Assembly (NCBI RefSeq): GCF_964204865.1
Contig: NC_135259.1
Span: 4,154,001 to 4,218,000 of the forward strand
DNA: 64,000 nt
Direction: 5' to 3'
From: Styela clava
Lineage: Eukaryota; Chordata; Ascidiacea; Stolidobranchia; Styelidae
The position numbers were made by a program, and so were the translations under genes. Below, one piece after another: positions 1 to 12,817 of this stretch. Below the pieces are notes generated by a model. That model was not told the DNA's origin and ran no database searches. It saw only the letters and a program-made list of their open reading frames with translations. Position 1 is the stretch's first letter. The number at the start of each line of letters is the position of its first letter.

Positions 1-1060
1 GAACATACTTAGCTATTGACTTTTATATATGTTTGAGATTACGCAAGAACGTGTTCTTGAATATAAAACATATAAACATGAAATGAGTTGAATAATTTTC
101 CTAAACCTAAACAATCCGGAAAAATCGAGAGATAGTTCTAACTATATTCGTATACGCAAGCATACAAATTTAATAAAATGACTTTTTACCTGCAATTTGC
201 CATTTTCATTCCTGTTTGCGAGTAAATATTATACTATAAACATTTCTATATTATATTCCGAAATAATATCAAAACCTTTCAGATTTCGAAGAATGCTAGC
301 AAGTTTTATGTAGACAGGCTATTTTGGATAGTTATTCTAAAAAAAAATTATCATGATATATATTGCCAATTTGTTATTGGATAAGATCTTGACAAAAATC
401 TTGACTAACCAATTCATAAATGGATATAAAACTTTCAAAAATAATGTTGCTTTTTCATCAACTTATTGTCAGATAGTTAACTTACATCAACAATAAGTAT
501 AAACGTAACTTTATCTCATAATCATTCCAGAAGCAATAGACAACGTATCACGTGTCAAAAATAACATATCAATTATGATATTCGTGTCTCATCATAAATC
601 AATCGTATCATATTAAACACAATATCATATCGCTCTTGTATTGTTGCTTTTGTGCTTGACCAATAATTTTTATGACCTGTTTTCTTGCGTCATTGTGATA
701 TTTGACCTCTCATGTCATATCGACTTCCGGGAAGTGTGTAACAATTCGCTGTTGACCTTCCGCATGCAATTCTTAGAATAAATATGTGTTATTTCCAAAA
801 AATTAAAACTTCATCTTCGAAACTGAAAAGTCAAAAATATCCCATCAAACTGTTGAATCACTTTCATATATAATGAAAAACAAGAGTTATTTGTCTCCTT
901 GCATACAACTGAGAAAATTTATAGCATATGTAGTATTAAATATGACTCAGCATATTGTGAAAGTCCATATGAATTGATATCATGCTCACAATAACCAAAT
1001 CGTTGAATTATTTTATATTAGATAATACCACCAGTATATTACGCAATACATTTGTTATTG

Positions 1061-1274
1061 TAGGGTGAGCCAAAAACATAATTCATAAAATTGCCATTTC
1101 TTCTACGAAAATGACGAAAATTATTAAACATTTGAATACTTGAACTTTTGTTTGCTTATGCTCTATTCAAAAGTTTTAGCAAACCAGGGCGTTTGGCACA
1201 AAAGTTGTGTTTTCTCTAGATTCTAGAATATGTCCTAGATTATTTGGGTTCTGCATTTTCGTCACCCTGTATTA
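1061..1274. mobile_element. Possible MITE with AGGGTGA ends
   Basis: The stretch begins with TAGGGTGAGCCAAAAACATAA and ends with TTTTCGTCACCCTGTA, so AGGGTGA recurs inverted about 200 bp apart. A partial relative of the left end (GGGATGACCAGAAAACATAA) occurs near 16190. The inverted ends are short, so this is a tentative call. Confidence 0.4.
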
Positions 1275-1870
1275 CTTTATAGTCTCTAATGAAAAAATAA
1301 CAAAAAACCGTTAGTTTATGAACCCGAATGCAGACTATGTAAACTTCACGTACATGGCTGAATAATTGCTTGCAGTTTCACTCTTGAGTGGAATTAGTCG
1401 TTGAAATAATTCACCAAGGCATAATCCTAATAAAAACGTAATAAAAATGAATTTATATTTCTAGTTATATATTATAATAACAGAATATTCAGAATAAGAA
1501 AGCATCTGTTGTCAATGCGTCTATCGTTTAAATGACGTGATGTTTATATTTTAGGCAATGCAGATTAAAATACAAATTCAAATTGTCCACATTATTCAAT
1601 TTGTTTTATTGACATTGTAAAAGTTAAAATAATGTACATAAGCAAAACAACATAAACATATTTTAATATAAATAACTCAAGTATAATTATTTATTTGACT
1701 ATATGGAAGGCATAATAATCAAATTAGGAATTGCAGTCAAATTAAAAATATGAGAGCACGAAAGTGTTCAGTATCCTATGGATTGACCGCGTGTTGCACT
1801 TTAAACAGATTCGTGACGCAGAACATTCATGCCGAAGAATACAGGAAATGAAAAGATGAATTCAAGTTGT

Positions 1871-1960
1871 TGCGATCGTGCAATGTCGCATATGTAATTT
1901 CCATCCGTTATGGAAACTATGCAAGTAAGAAATACTCATGGCTCATTGCACGATCACGCA
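1871..1960. repeat. Nested hairpin / cruciform-forming inverted repeat
   Basis: GATCGTGCAATG at 1874-1885 recurs inverted at about 1944-1955, and an inner TTTCCAT/ATGGAAA pair flanks a 5-base loop. The whole 90 bp can fold into a two-tier hairpin. It lies about 370 bp upstream of the start codon of gene A. It may be a tiny MITE or a regulatory structure; the sequence cannot tell which. Confidence 0.5.
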
Positions 1961-2194
1961 TGATAGATGATGTTTACTATTACGTCATTCAGCTCTGATT
2001 GAAATAGCTCTGATCCATTTTGACTATTTTTTCAATTCCTGGGAGAAAATAAAGATTTAATTTGAATGATTTCAAATACTCCATTGACTCACATATAGGG
2101 GAATATTTAAAAGTAACTGGCAACTGAAAATATACCATTATTAAAAATAGTAACGATTTGTAATCAGTTATGAGTCGATATGTGTCACCAAGTT

Positions 2195-2203
2195 GTATAT
2201 AAG
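2195..2203 (+). promoter_or_regulatory. TATA box of peptide gene A
   Basis: GTATATAAG lies about 130 bp upstream of the start codon at 2328. Gene B has a TATA box at almost the same distance (6231 against ATG 6369), which supports both as core promoters with a short 5' UTR of roughly 100 bases. Confidence 0.55.
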
Positions 2204-2327
2204 CAGGCATTGGAAGATGTTTACCATCAAAATCGTCGATAACATCCGATACAAAGTGGAAGAGATCAAGAATTGATAGAATACAACAAAATTTTTGAAA
2301 TACTACGGAAGAAACTTCGAAACAAAT

Positions 2328-3011
2328 ATGAACAACTTGATTTTCATTGCAATCGTCTGCTTATTCGCTATGCTGTTTGTGCATAACAGTAACGGAGGTA
2401 AATATTCATTTTGTATTATTAATAATGATTACCAATTTCTATCAAAATTGGTTCAAAAATAATAGCTCATTCCACTTTTGAAATTTGATAATTGTTTTTG
2501 GTATTCATTTAATGTATTGTCTATTTTTCAAAGCGTCTGTGTCAAAGCCAGGAAATGAAGAGGGAACAACCACATCTATGAAAGTTAAAACGGTTGCAAA
2601 ATACGGTTTCGATGTTCTCAAAATCTGCAAAGTATTTTGCAAATGGAATTCTAAGACACAAAAATACAGAGGAAACTGTGACAAGACCAAATTTACAAGT
2701 AAGTAGATTTTTAAAGAATCGGTTTTCAAATGAAAATAACGAAACCAAATTTTCTATTTATTTATTTTATTAAAAATATTTTGGATATAATTTATAATGT
2801 AATTTAAATTACTCGTTAATTGAAGCATCATGAAAATTCTGGTATAACCTCAATTATCGTTTTTTCTTTAGTTCATATAAATAGATTCATAAATTTAGAT
2901 TTTTCCTTTTTATATTTTAAATATTATTACTAACTTTTTTCAGGGGCATGCAATATATGTAGAGATGATATCGGATGCGACAAGATCAATAGTGGTGGAT
3001 TATTTGGCTAG
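2328..3011 (+). CDS. Secreted six-cysteine basic peptide precursor, member A
   Basis: Three exons: 2328-2397, 2534-2698, 2944-3011. They give 100 aa with both introns in phase 1. Exon 1 encodes a hydrophobic signal peptide (MNNLIFIAIVCLFAMLFVHN) that ends at the intron. Exon 2 gives a Thr/Lys-containing spacer and then the first three cysteines (CKVFC, then 12 residues, then C). Exon 3 gives ACNICRDDIGC and ends GGLFG-stop. Cysteine frame: C-x3-C-x12-C-x8-C-x2-C-x5-C; the other four members have x4 in the last interval. The core is rich in Lys/Arg. A C-terminal Gly before the stop is the substrate form for amidation. A possible AATAAA lies far downstream (3836). I do not recognise a named family. 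A secreted antimicrobial, toxin-like or signalling peptide is inferred from architecture only. Confidence 0.85.
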
Positions 3012-3460
3012 GGTTACAAATAGCGACTGCCAGAACAGCGACTGTTAATAGGGCGACCATACGACAGCGATTATTTTAAAACAGGACTATCAATACAGCG
3101 ACTGCAAGACAGCGAATCATTTGAAACAGCGACTGCAACAACAGCGACATCACTGCCTTTATTAAATCCAAGGCTTATGCGCACACACACACATTCCATC
3201 CCCCACACCCTAACTTTGTTTTGTCATTCCTGTACAAAAAGCCTTCATGACATATCATGTCACTTCCTTTTCTTGAAGTTATGAAATCCATTGGGCCAAA
3301 TTTTTCAAACGACCTTAAAATTAATGTGACACGACATAGCGTTACCTTTCAACGACCGACCAGGAAATTCGACTCAGTGAATTCAACTCAATGAACACGA
3401 GTTAAGTCGCTGTTTCAATACGTTCGACATTATGACAGTCGCTGTTTTGACAGTCCGGCC
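3012..3460. repeat. CAGCGACTG-rich repeat element after gene A
   Basis: Directly after the stop codon of gene A, ACAGCGACTG-like decamers recur about eight times between 3020 and 3150. Inverted copies (CAGTCGCTGTT) occur at 3405-3455. A relative lies inverted at about 9405-9455 (GACAGTCGCTATTTGG), so this is a dispersed element with inverted, motif-rich ends rather than a local tandem array. If gene A is transcribed through it, the 3' UTR could fold back on itself. Confidence 0.55.
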
Positions 3461-6230
3461 TGGATACCGGAATATTCTAATTCTATTTTTTTTCCTGCTT
3501 TTATTTCAAAGTTCAATCATACATTAAAATGCGATACATTTAACAGACTTTTCAAAGAAATTCTTCATAACTTTTATAAACGCGGGGTTATTTGAAAACC
3601 TATCTTATATTTTTATTAATGCTATTTATTGTTCATATTTAGGTATTTTATTACAAGAAGTTCAATTCTATTTCATTTTCGAACATTTAAAATGCACATA
3701 TTAGCTATAGCAGACTTTTTTTTTAAATATGTCAGTGTTTTATTTTTATTTTTCTCTTCAATGCAAGTGTTTAATGTTTAATGTTTAATTTAATAAGTAT
3801 TATTTATTTATCCTTAATTTATGTCCTTATGTGATAATAAACTACTATAATTATATCCTATTCAGCCATTTTTTTGATTTCTAATAACAGCACAAGTCTG
3901 ATCAAAGGTGAATTTTTTGACGGAACTGCTGGGGGTGGTTTGCTGTTATTTTACCTACAGTTAAGACAGAACTTCTTAGTGTTCGATTTAAGCTTCCAAC
4001 CGCTGAATGCAGAAATCATGTTTATGATAAGATCATATGTGATGAAATCATCCTAAATACAATACTGCGCTTCATGAGACCTGGCTAGTTACGTAATCAA
4101 ATATGTAAAACATGCGATAATTAGGACAAATGGCTAAACAGCATTTCCTACCGACAGCTTTGACCCTAATTCACGAGTAAAACCCGCAAGTGGGTAATAT
4201 TCTTATCCGGAAGAAGGTGCTCAATTTCAATCTTTGCAAAGTGAAATGTTCAACATGGTAAACGTTCATAGCAATATTCAATACTCGTTACAATGTTTTA
4301 ATACTGTAAATTGGTTCCCTTTACGCTCGATAGAATTGAATATATAGCTTGTCATATTTAATATTCTTCCTAAAATACGGCTAGAAAAATTCCAAAACAC
4401 TGGTGCACATGAAAAAGTGTTAAATACGAAGTGAATTCGAGTGAATATTTTGGGTAAAAACATATAACATCATTCAATTTCATCGTTTAACCCAAGTAAA
4501 TTTTCTTTATTATGCATAATTCAAAACTCTCTATTGTCTATTTACTGGCGGCCCTTCAAAACAACTGTTTAAGATGAATGTTGTTTACCGAGTGATGCGT
4601 TGATAAAATCAACTTGGGCCTCAGTATTGGACGAGAAATATTCGTAAACACGGGGTTAAAGGAGTATAAGTTGTTGAAAGAGATTAGAAAGTAGCCATTT
4701 TTAGAGTATTCGTTACAGCGGATTACAGCGCGAATCGCAGAGCAGAATGCTGGACTAATGTCTATTCTTTTAAAATTCTTCGATTGAAAATTTAATTTGA
4801 TCAAATTTCAATTCAGTAGTTTCAAAGTTTCAAAAAATGTATATGTCCAACTCAACAGGCACTTGACAGACAGTTTGTTTCCAATTATTTTATGAGTAAA
4901 AAGTAAATAGATTGAGTATTTTCATTCTACTTTAGGCACAAGAGAAAAGTTTTGCTATAAACTACGTCAGTTATACTTATCAATCGATTATCAAAACAAT
5001 TTTAGGTTTTCAAACTCACTAATTCAATATCTAGTTCGAGTCACAAATCTCGAGGTCGGAATGGAAATCTTTTTATTTTCAAGCGGCATTTTACCTGTAA
5101 TTAGTGCGATTTTATAAGCTGTTATTTTATAACAAAAGGAAATTAGTTTCATCATCTGCTGGGTTGAAAGACTCAAAGCCAAAATACCTCGACATAATAT
5201 AATACCAAAACTTTGATTGTCATGTCGCATTGGTATATTTACATTGAATTAGGAAAACTGTAATACAATTCCAAGTTAGAGGCATTGTTTATTCAAAAAA
5301 TATTGATAAATATATGTAAAACAACTAATATTTAACAGAAAATAATAGAACTGGACAGAAAAAGGTAGAAGATGATTGACGATGGGGCATTTTGTACACT
5401 CACACATCTTATTTTACTCTTTCATCTCCTAACTCACAAGTTGTACAGAAAAATGATCAAAAATAGAATTTTAGTCTACTAATACTCGAACAAATTGCTA
5501 CCATTTTTAATTCGAAATCGAAAATTTTCGTGACGAAATTCACTACAAAGCTTTTTATTCCGCTTCTTTTTTGTATAAACAAAACAACAATCGTTAAATT
5601 TAAATATTATTTCACATAGTCACATTTAAAAAGGTCTAGTTTTACCAAATAAATTGCAATATATCAAGAAAAAATGTGATGTAAGTTTAACTTATATTTC
5701 AAAGAAAACGCGCCATGTCTGCGTTTGGTAGATAACAGCAACCGATGTTGTAATCTTCAAAATATATTCACACATAAAAAATAATGACGTACGACGCAAC
5801 TGCATTGAAAGAATACAGACCTCATATTAATGCAAATTGCTGAAAGTTGTTGACATCATTTCTAAAATTCTCGTATTCAATTGGTGCATGTCTGGAAAGG
5901 ACATCTGGGTTCAGTTACGTGACTACCAGACATGTGATACCATTGAAATACTGTAAATATATTTCGTTTTTTAAATATTGCTTCACTGTACAAGAGTCCA
6001 AACATTTTAGGGTAGTGCGAAGACTTTTGTTTAAGCTCCGCTCGCTAAAATGTATTTAAAACACGGAAGACACGTTCTCCTTTACTTTTGTTTTGATTGA
6101 ATCCCATACAAAGCGAGAGATAGCAAGAAACGAGAGAAGCCAACGCGCGGATTCTAGTATTTGTTTACGTCATTTCGTCAGTCACTTTAACAAAATCCAT
6201 CCGGCCTGAAAAGTACCGATTAGAACGGAC
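3461..6230. other. Intergenic region between peptide genes A and B
   Basis: AT-rich, with no exon or RNA gene that I can support. The short open frames here have no signal peptide, cysteine pattern or splice partners. AATAAA at 3836-3841 is the nearest clear polyadenylation signal for gene A, 825 bases past its stop. Confidence 0.55.
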
Positions 6231-6239
6231 TATAAAAAG
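6231..6239 (+). promoter_or_regulatory. TATA box of peptide gene B
   Basis: TATAAAAAG lies 138 bp upstream of the ATG at 6369 and is the best TATA match near any member of the family. The spacing matches that of gene A. Confidence 0.6.
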
Positions 6240-6368
6240 AGATACACCTCCTTGAAACACATTATTTATAAAAATTCTCGTAAATTGAAATAAAGCGGAC
6301 AATCTGCTAAGTTTATGTTAAATATTTGTTTCTATTGAAGCCTGCAGGAGATATTAATTCACTTTGAA

Positions 6369-7448
6369 ATGGGAAAATTTGTTGTTGTTCTCGCCGCGTT
6401 CGTGGCTATGGTGTTAATAACTGAAAATGTGAATGCAGGTAAGATATAATACCAAAGCATTATTTTACTGACTGTTATCTATTTAGGTAAATGTTGGTCA
6501 GCAAATATTTATTATCGCTGTAATTGATAAAAAAGGCAAAAAAGTGTTTGAAATTTTTATTATCGTTCTATAGCTAATCTCAGTATTATTCTGAAATGAA
6601 ACCTATTTTTTATATGCAGAATGTTTGATATTCTATAATTCTGCTTTTGATCTTAAAAAGTTTTGGATGTTAATACTCAATCTAGAAATCAGCAAAAGAA
6701 TATGTTTTAAAATATTATATTATATACAATACACATTTTATTTTGAGCTTAACCAAAATTTAGATAAAGTCACAAGGAATTGCAAAAACAATTATTTTCA
6801 AAATATAAGTTTTTGTTAATAATCAATATTCATTATTTTCAACAAATCATTCATATTTTTTGTTATAATTCAGTGTCCATATCAAGAGAAAGACGCTCAG
6901 CTAGACGAATTGTATCTCGCACGACAACGATGACCGTTCGATGCCAACGATTTTGTACGTACAGTCAAATCACTGGAAAACTCAACCGAATCTGCATAGT
7001 AAAGCGAACAAAAGGTATAGTCTTGCGTTTGTAATCTAAGCTGAATTTATTGCAAAATTATAAATACAAAACGGAAAATCTGGTGTTTGCCGATGGTCCT
7101 ATATTTAAAAAACGAAAAAGTTTTAAAGAGTTGTAGAGTTGAATTACTTTTACCCATGTTTTCCGTTTAGAACGCTATAATCGGTGAAAAACATTCTCGA
7201 CAAAACCATGTGAATTTGATAAATATTATATTTAATAGTTTCCGCGTTTGGATCAGTACAGTAAGCGCATTCTATAACATACGGTTATATCATTTTTCAA
7301 ATACAATTTTTTTGTTATGCCTACGTTTACATAGCTTATATATCTTTTCATTATCCAAATAATAAACACGTATTTTTACATTACAGCACTCTGTAAAGCA
7401 TGTCGGCGTTATGCATGTCCGTATATGTCCAGTTCAATTGTTGGATGA
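6369..7448 (+). CDS. Secreted six-cysteine basic peptide precursor, member B
   Basis: Exons 6369-6438, 6874-7014, 7387-7448; 90 aa, both introns phase 1. The signal peptide (MGKFVVVLAAFVAMVLI) ends in ENVNA at the first intron. After it comes a very arginine-rich spacer (SRERRSARRIVSR), then CQRFC, 12 residues, C, 8 residues, and CKACRRYAC. The protein ends SSSIVG, again with a terminal glycine. This is the most basic member and lacks the W-N pair that follows the second cysteine in the other four (CTYSQ here against CxWN). AATAAA lies at 7905-7910. Same gene plan and orientation as A, C, D and E. Arg-rich stretches of this kind are common in membrane-active peptides or as dibasic processing sites. 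Function not recognised. Confidence 0.85.
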
Positions 7449-10400
7449 AGAAGAGCTGAAGATGAGAACGTTTGTTAAGAACGACACAAACGAACATAGT
7501 TTAGTTCGATAACAGAATATTGCTGCTCAAATCAATGCTAAGATGTTTCGATATTTTTACCCTTTTAAATACATAGTTGCAGGGAATAATATATATTTTC
7601 GTAAAAAGTTGTTTTTGTATGCATATCGATGATTTGAGTTGCTATACACATCGGTATCTACAGTTGAAGTTCTTTGAAACGAAGGGAAAATAATTTGTTA
7701 CGTCATTGACAGCCATGAGACGTCCAAGGGTCAAGTTAAATTGGAATGATTTTCTAAGCTTCTCATTTTCCATCCTACCTATTTGTGCTTTTATATTTTT
7801 ATTTTGTACTTTATTGTGATGAAAGTTCCAATGATACATGTTTACCTTGTTTCTTCATTATCTATTTTTTTTAAATTTTCTACGTTTTCAAATCTTTTTC
7901 GTTTAATAAATCTCGTTGATTTATAAATGTACAATTTTAAATGCACGATTAACAAAAGAATGGTAGTTCCACTCAGTACTTAGACATGATATAGCGTTTT
8001 GTATTACAATAGGATCATTATGCGGGCTAACACAATGAAAGGTCAGATAAGTAGCCTACTTTCAGTTAGATTCGCTTCATGTGGTCTTCACAAAGTATGC
8101 GATTCGTAATCTCATGGCGAGAAGGAATGCGGAAATTATATAGTCAACAATGTGGATGCGGCACTACTTGCTAATAAACCGAATTTGGTTTATTTTGTAC
8201 TTTTTCGTTTGCCGTAGTATAAGCCACTTGCCTGCTTAACTTAATTTAAATCACAAACAAAACACTTTTGTCACTTATCCGATCCCGTGCATGAACAGCA
8301 TAAACGTCGCATGTTTGATAAAACTTTAACCACAAGTAACAACTAAATCTCGCAATATCAAATTTCTGACGACGGACATCTGAAAATAACGAAATGGTTC
8401 TACCGTTCGTATTATCTATTGTGAAAGAATATATTCGAGAGAATAAGAAACTGATAATTGGATTAACCTTATCTTATTCGAAATACTCAAAATGCATGAA
8501 TAGGTTCAGTAATTCAAGAAAAAAGATGAGTCAACTAGTTGATACTTGCTGGAACACTTTTTAGAAGCAGGCCTATTCAACGCAAAAACTAGAAGCCAAA
8601 TTCGTAAAGTTTTTATTCGCACACCTAAACATACTTAAATTTTTAAACGACTTATTAAATTTAATAGCATAGGCCATAGAGTAATATCATTTGTCATCAA
8701 GTTATAATGTTTACCAAAAGTGGTGACGTATATATCTTAAAGATATTACTGAATTTACTGAGTTTACTGAATTTAAACTCATGATATGGTCCGGTACATA
8801 GGTTCGTACTTTAAAATTGTTCCTCAAGTCACAAATCATAAAATTGAAGAAGTTTGGTATTAGTCCCTATGTACAACATTTAAGACGTAATTGATTTTGG
8901 AAGTCATTTATTTACATTGTGTCTTTCTTTGGCATTACATTACTTTTTGTATGACTGTAACTTTCAATAGCTATAAGTAATATATTTGCAAACAACGTGA
9001 ACTAAACAATACATCAACCATAGTGGCCAGTTAATGACTGTTTACTTCCGTACAGATCATTGAAATAAAGGATTTAAAATGAAGAAAACTCTGATTTTTA
9101 CCTAATTTCTGATTTTGTTATTTTCCTTTTATGCCAAATATACTTCTCGTGTCTTTTTCTAGTGAATACCATGTTATTTTGTTTAGAGAATGTTTGAAAT
9201 GGTTGTTCACCGTCGAAGTGGGTAGACAAACAAGCAATAAACAAACAGTAATTGAGTCATGAGTACCCCACTTGACATCGTTAATAAGGGATAGTATTCA
9301 CGGCGTACTTCCTTGGTAGTTTACGTGCAGGTTCATTTTAGAAAAAAGTCGTCTCAAAAACCAAAACGAACATAATTAACCATGCCTCTAATTAACCGCT
9401 GGTAAATGAATCGCTGTCGTGTAGTCGCTCTATTGACAGTCGCTATTTGGAACCCGAGCCCTTTTAACAACAGTTAACAAAGTTAATTTATGTGCTGCTG
9501 GCTGCATTGATATATGACTTACATCCACGACCGAATTATGTGTGAGGTTATGAATTAACTAACCATGTAGTTACATATATATTTAAACTCTAGTTTTACA
9601 CGTTTCTATGCTGAAATTTACCAGGCAACGAAAAATAGAAACTTGAGGAGGTATCTGGAAGTATGACATATTTGAAAGCAAATTTGGTTTTCGAACAATA
9701 AATAAACGATAACAAGAATTCGGAACTATTCTCCTAAAATATCTTCACGATAATGAGATGAAAATCCCCGTCTTTAAAATCTGACGGAATGTACTTTTGA
9801 TAGTGTTTGATGAATAAATACGTAAATACATTACAACATAGTAAACAGACAACGTTGATATCATGCATGAAACGGTGACTGAGATATCGTAATTCAATTG
9901 GTTGTTTATATTTTATAAGTACTGCGTTTTAAAAGTAACTCGAACCATTGGAATATATTTCTTCAATCACTGTTTGTCCCTTGAAATAGCATTGGGAATG
10001 AGTCACCAGTAGCCTATCGGTTTAAGATAACTTTATTCCCAAAATAGTAGGACATGATTTTGTCTAGTTTATTACACGGAAGTTTCATTTAATTAAACCG
10101 TCTAATCCAAGATGAACCGAAAAATATACCTGTCGAATTAAATCATGTTGAGATAAAACACAATGGGATTAAAATATCTTCTTCAAACATGTCCTCTTTT
10201 TAAACCTGCTCATTATATTGTCAGAAAGTGAAGCATAAAATGTGGGAAAACAAGAAATGTTTTGCAAAATCACAGTTTTGTTAAATCCTTTTGACATCGC
10301 CGGTTTCGAAGTATTACAAGTAATCCTAAATACTCATTCCTAAACGTATCATTCTGCACCTATCGAATGTAATTTCAAATGATAAAGTGGAGGCTAGTTT

Positions 10401-11974
10401 CCTATCCTAAGTAATGTTAGGTAATACAAGTGTAAAAAAAACTCTTATAAAGTTGGTATCTCTGTACGTGTATTATCAATCTAGAGCAGACTGATGCCCA
10501 GTAGAAAATATATGGCATGTAATAATATTGTGTTGATTCGACCAATTCCCATTTAAACCTGAGTTGTTTACTTCAATACGTTTCTTCAAATCATTCCCTA
10601 CAAGCCTGTCCAAATATAACATAATATTCCCCCATATTGACGATGAATTAAATCCAACTTTAAACATGGGATTGAAATTACCTAAAATTGATATAAACTT
10701 GATATAGTGATCCAATGGATCATACATACGCCTAACATGCGCTAGTGTGACGTGTGCAAAAAGTCCCGGAACTTGAGTTTTGCTTAATGAGCGTGGAGTT
10801 ATGCTTTGTTAATATTCAGAAGTGGTCGATGGGAAATCTCACAATAATTCGACGAAGTAAGTGAGAATGGTAAAATACAAAACCAGTAGATGTTTGATGA
10901 AGTTCCATTTTAGCATATTAGAACGTAAGAGAATAATGTGATTGGATGGTTTCACATTTTATCGCACAAACTTTAAGGGCCTTGAATAGGTTCTAACTCA
11001 CTAATAAATAATGGTAATAGTCGGTGGCATTTCAAATTAAAAAATTCTCTCAAAACCAGATTTCGAAAATTCACGTAAAGAAAAATACAAATTAATTCAA
11101 AGTAATAATAGTGTCGTTTAAATATGCATTTGAAATTAAAATAAATGTTACAGTTGACTTATATATACATATATATTTATAATACACTATTACATTTCGG
11201 GAAAATGCCCTACAACATTTTAAAGTCTAATGAAAGAATGCACTATATTTTAAGTAGATTTATATTGTTTCCTTATTTCAACAATGTTGAAACTCGTGCG
11301 CAAAAACAGTTCACCAACGTATCAAGCATGGATATATTGTTTTTTCATTGTTAACGCTATTTACGGGCAGCTTTGGCCATGATTAAATTATTTTCAACAT
11401 TTATTCAATTTCTATATCACCGAATTTCTGCTTAATATTACATCTGAAATGCTCTCTAATTGTCCCGGCTACTCACAAAATAGTAGAATTATCGCAAAGC
11501 CACAAGTAGAATTATGCACCCATTGAACTCATTTTATTTCTAGAACACGTAAGTTTATGGACACAACTATATTCTGTATTTGTTCTGACATTGAGAGGAT
11601 GAAGAATTGAGTAAATTTATTCAGTGCAGATATATTTGAACTTACCCGCGCGAACTATACACTGGAAAAACTTTTTGAAGGTAAATGGAAAAAACATGTA
11701 GCTTTCGTTCTGGGATATTTTAGTCAAAAGTGGACTTTTTCTTTGAACGAATGATGACTTGCAAGAGTCATGAACTTTTATCGGAAGTAACAACAACTTT
11801 GCAGTATGTCAATTCACTTTTTCTGCACAACTACAGTAAGATTTCTTAATGAGTGCAATGTTTTAAATGGTTATGAAGTTATACATATACCGCATTTGTG
11901 TTGTTAGCAAAGACTGGAACGCACGGTATTGCCACAGTGCGCAGTATTATATTTGCATTAAATGAATTTTCAAA
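7449..11974. other. Intergenic region between peptide genes B and C
   Basis: About 4.5 kb, AT-rich. I found no further six-cysteine exon on either strand by eye, and no protein-like open frame. A fragment of the CAGCGACTG-type repeat lies inverted at about 9405-9455. Otherwise nothing recognisable. Confidence 0.5.
9405..9455 (-). repeat. Fragment of the CAGCGACTG-type repeat
   Basis: On the minus strand this reads CCAAATAGCGACTGTCAATA and then CAGCGATT. It follows the order of motifs at 3018-3080 after gene A with only small differences, so it is a second copy of the same element end. Confidence 0.55.
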
Positions 11975-12817
11975 ATGCATTTGGCACAGTTATTTTTCGT
12001 GTTTGCAACATGTATGCCCATAATCAACGTCTTGGGTTCAGGTGAGTAACAACATTTCGATCATCAGTTTCAATCTTGAAAAAAAATTAAATAAAAAAAT
12101 AAAAGTAAATAATCTATTAATATCAGAAATATTTAGATAGATACACAACGGTAAGATTGTAATGTAAAATTGCACAGCAGTGTAGAGAAGGTTATATATC
12201 TGTCCAATTGATTTTTAGGTGAATTTGAAATTGACGTAACAGGAGTGTCCAATGACAACATTGACATGTTGAATATAACATTCAAAGAAACTTTGAAATC
12301 ACCACCAGCTGACAATATGCTTACAGCACTGACGGGCAGGACAATGCAAGTGTGCAATTATTATTGCCGATGGAATGCAAAGAAGAATAAATATTACAAA
12401 AAATGTTCACGCATGTCAAAGAAAGGTATATAGCATTGTATAAAGATAAATCCTATTTATTCTCCGATTCCAGAAATAGTATGATACACGGGCAGAGAAA
12501 TACTCTGTTGGTTTCAGTTAACAAATGGAAACAAATTTTACTAATGGAAGTAGTGCTGACATTTCAATTAGCTATGAAATAGTTCTTGAATAGTTTTCAA
12601 ATTATTGGCTTGCTTAGCTATGTTTTCCTAGTGTTCGATTTTTTTTTATTTTGTTCATAAAGCTGATTTTTGCCAATGTTAAAATGTATAAAAGTTTTTA
12701 TGTTCCAAACTATAACACTTCGATCCGTATTCAAATCAACAATTTCTTTTTTTCAATACAGGGTTTTGCAAGTTTTGTCGAAAAACTATATGCAATTCAG
12801 GAGCAATAATCTCATAG
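11975..12817 (+). CDS. Secreted six-cysteine basic peptide precursor, member C
   Basis: Exons 11975-12041, 12219-12425, 12762-12817; 109 aa, introns phase 1. The signal peptide begins MHLAQLFFVFATCMP. Exon 2 carries a long, acidic-to-neutral pro-like spacer (GEFEIDVTGVSNDN, then LTALTGR) before CNYYC-RWNAKKNKYYKK-C. Exon 3 gives CKFCRKTIC and ends SGAIIS with no terminal Gly. Cysteine spacing is x3, x12, x8, x2, x4. The contrast between an anionic spacer and a strongly cationic core is typical of secreted cationic peptide precursors. Two AATAAA signals lie at 12834 and 12864, so the 3' UTR is very short. No recognised family. Confidence 0.85.

Larger units (their letters stand above)
1..2190. 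other. Intergenic region upstream of peptide gene A
   Basis: AT-rich sequence with no open frame that resembles a protein and no splice-linked exons that I can join. It contains a MITE-like element near 1061-1274 and a nested hairpin at 1871-1960, listed separately. The rest shows nothing recognisable. Confidence 0.6.
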
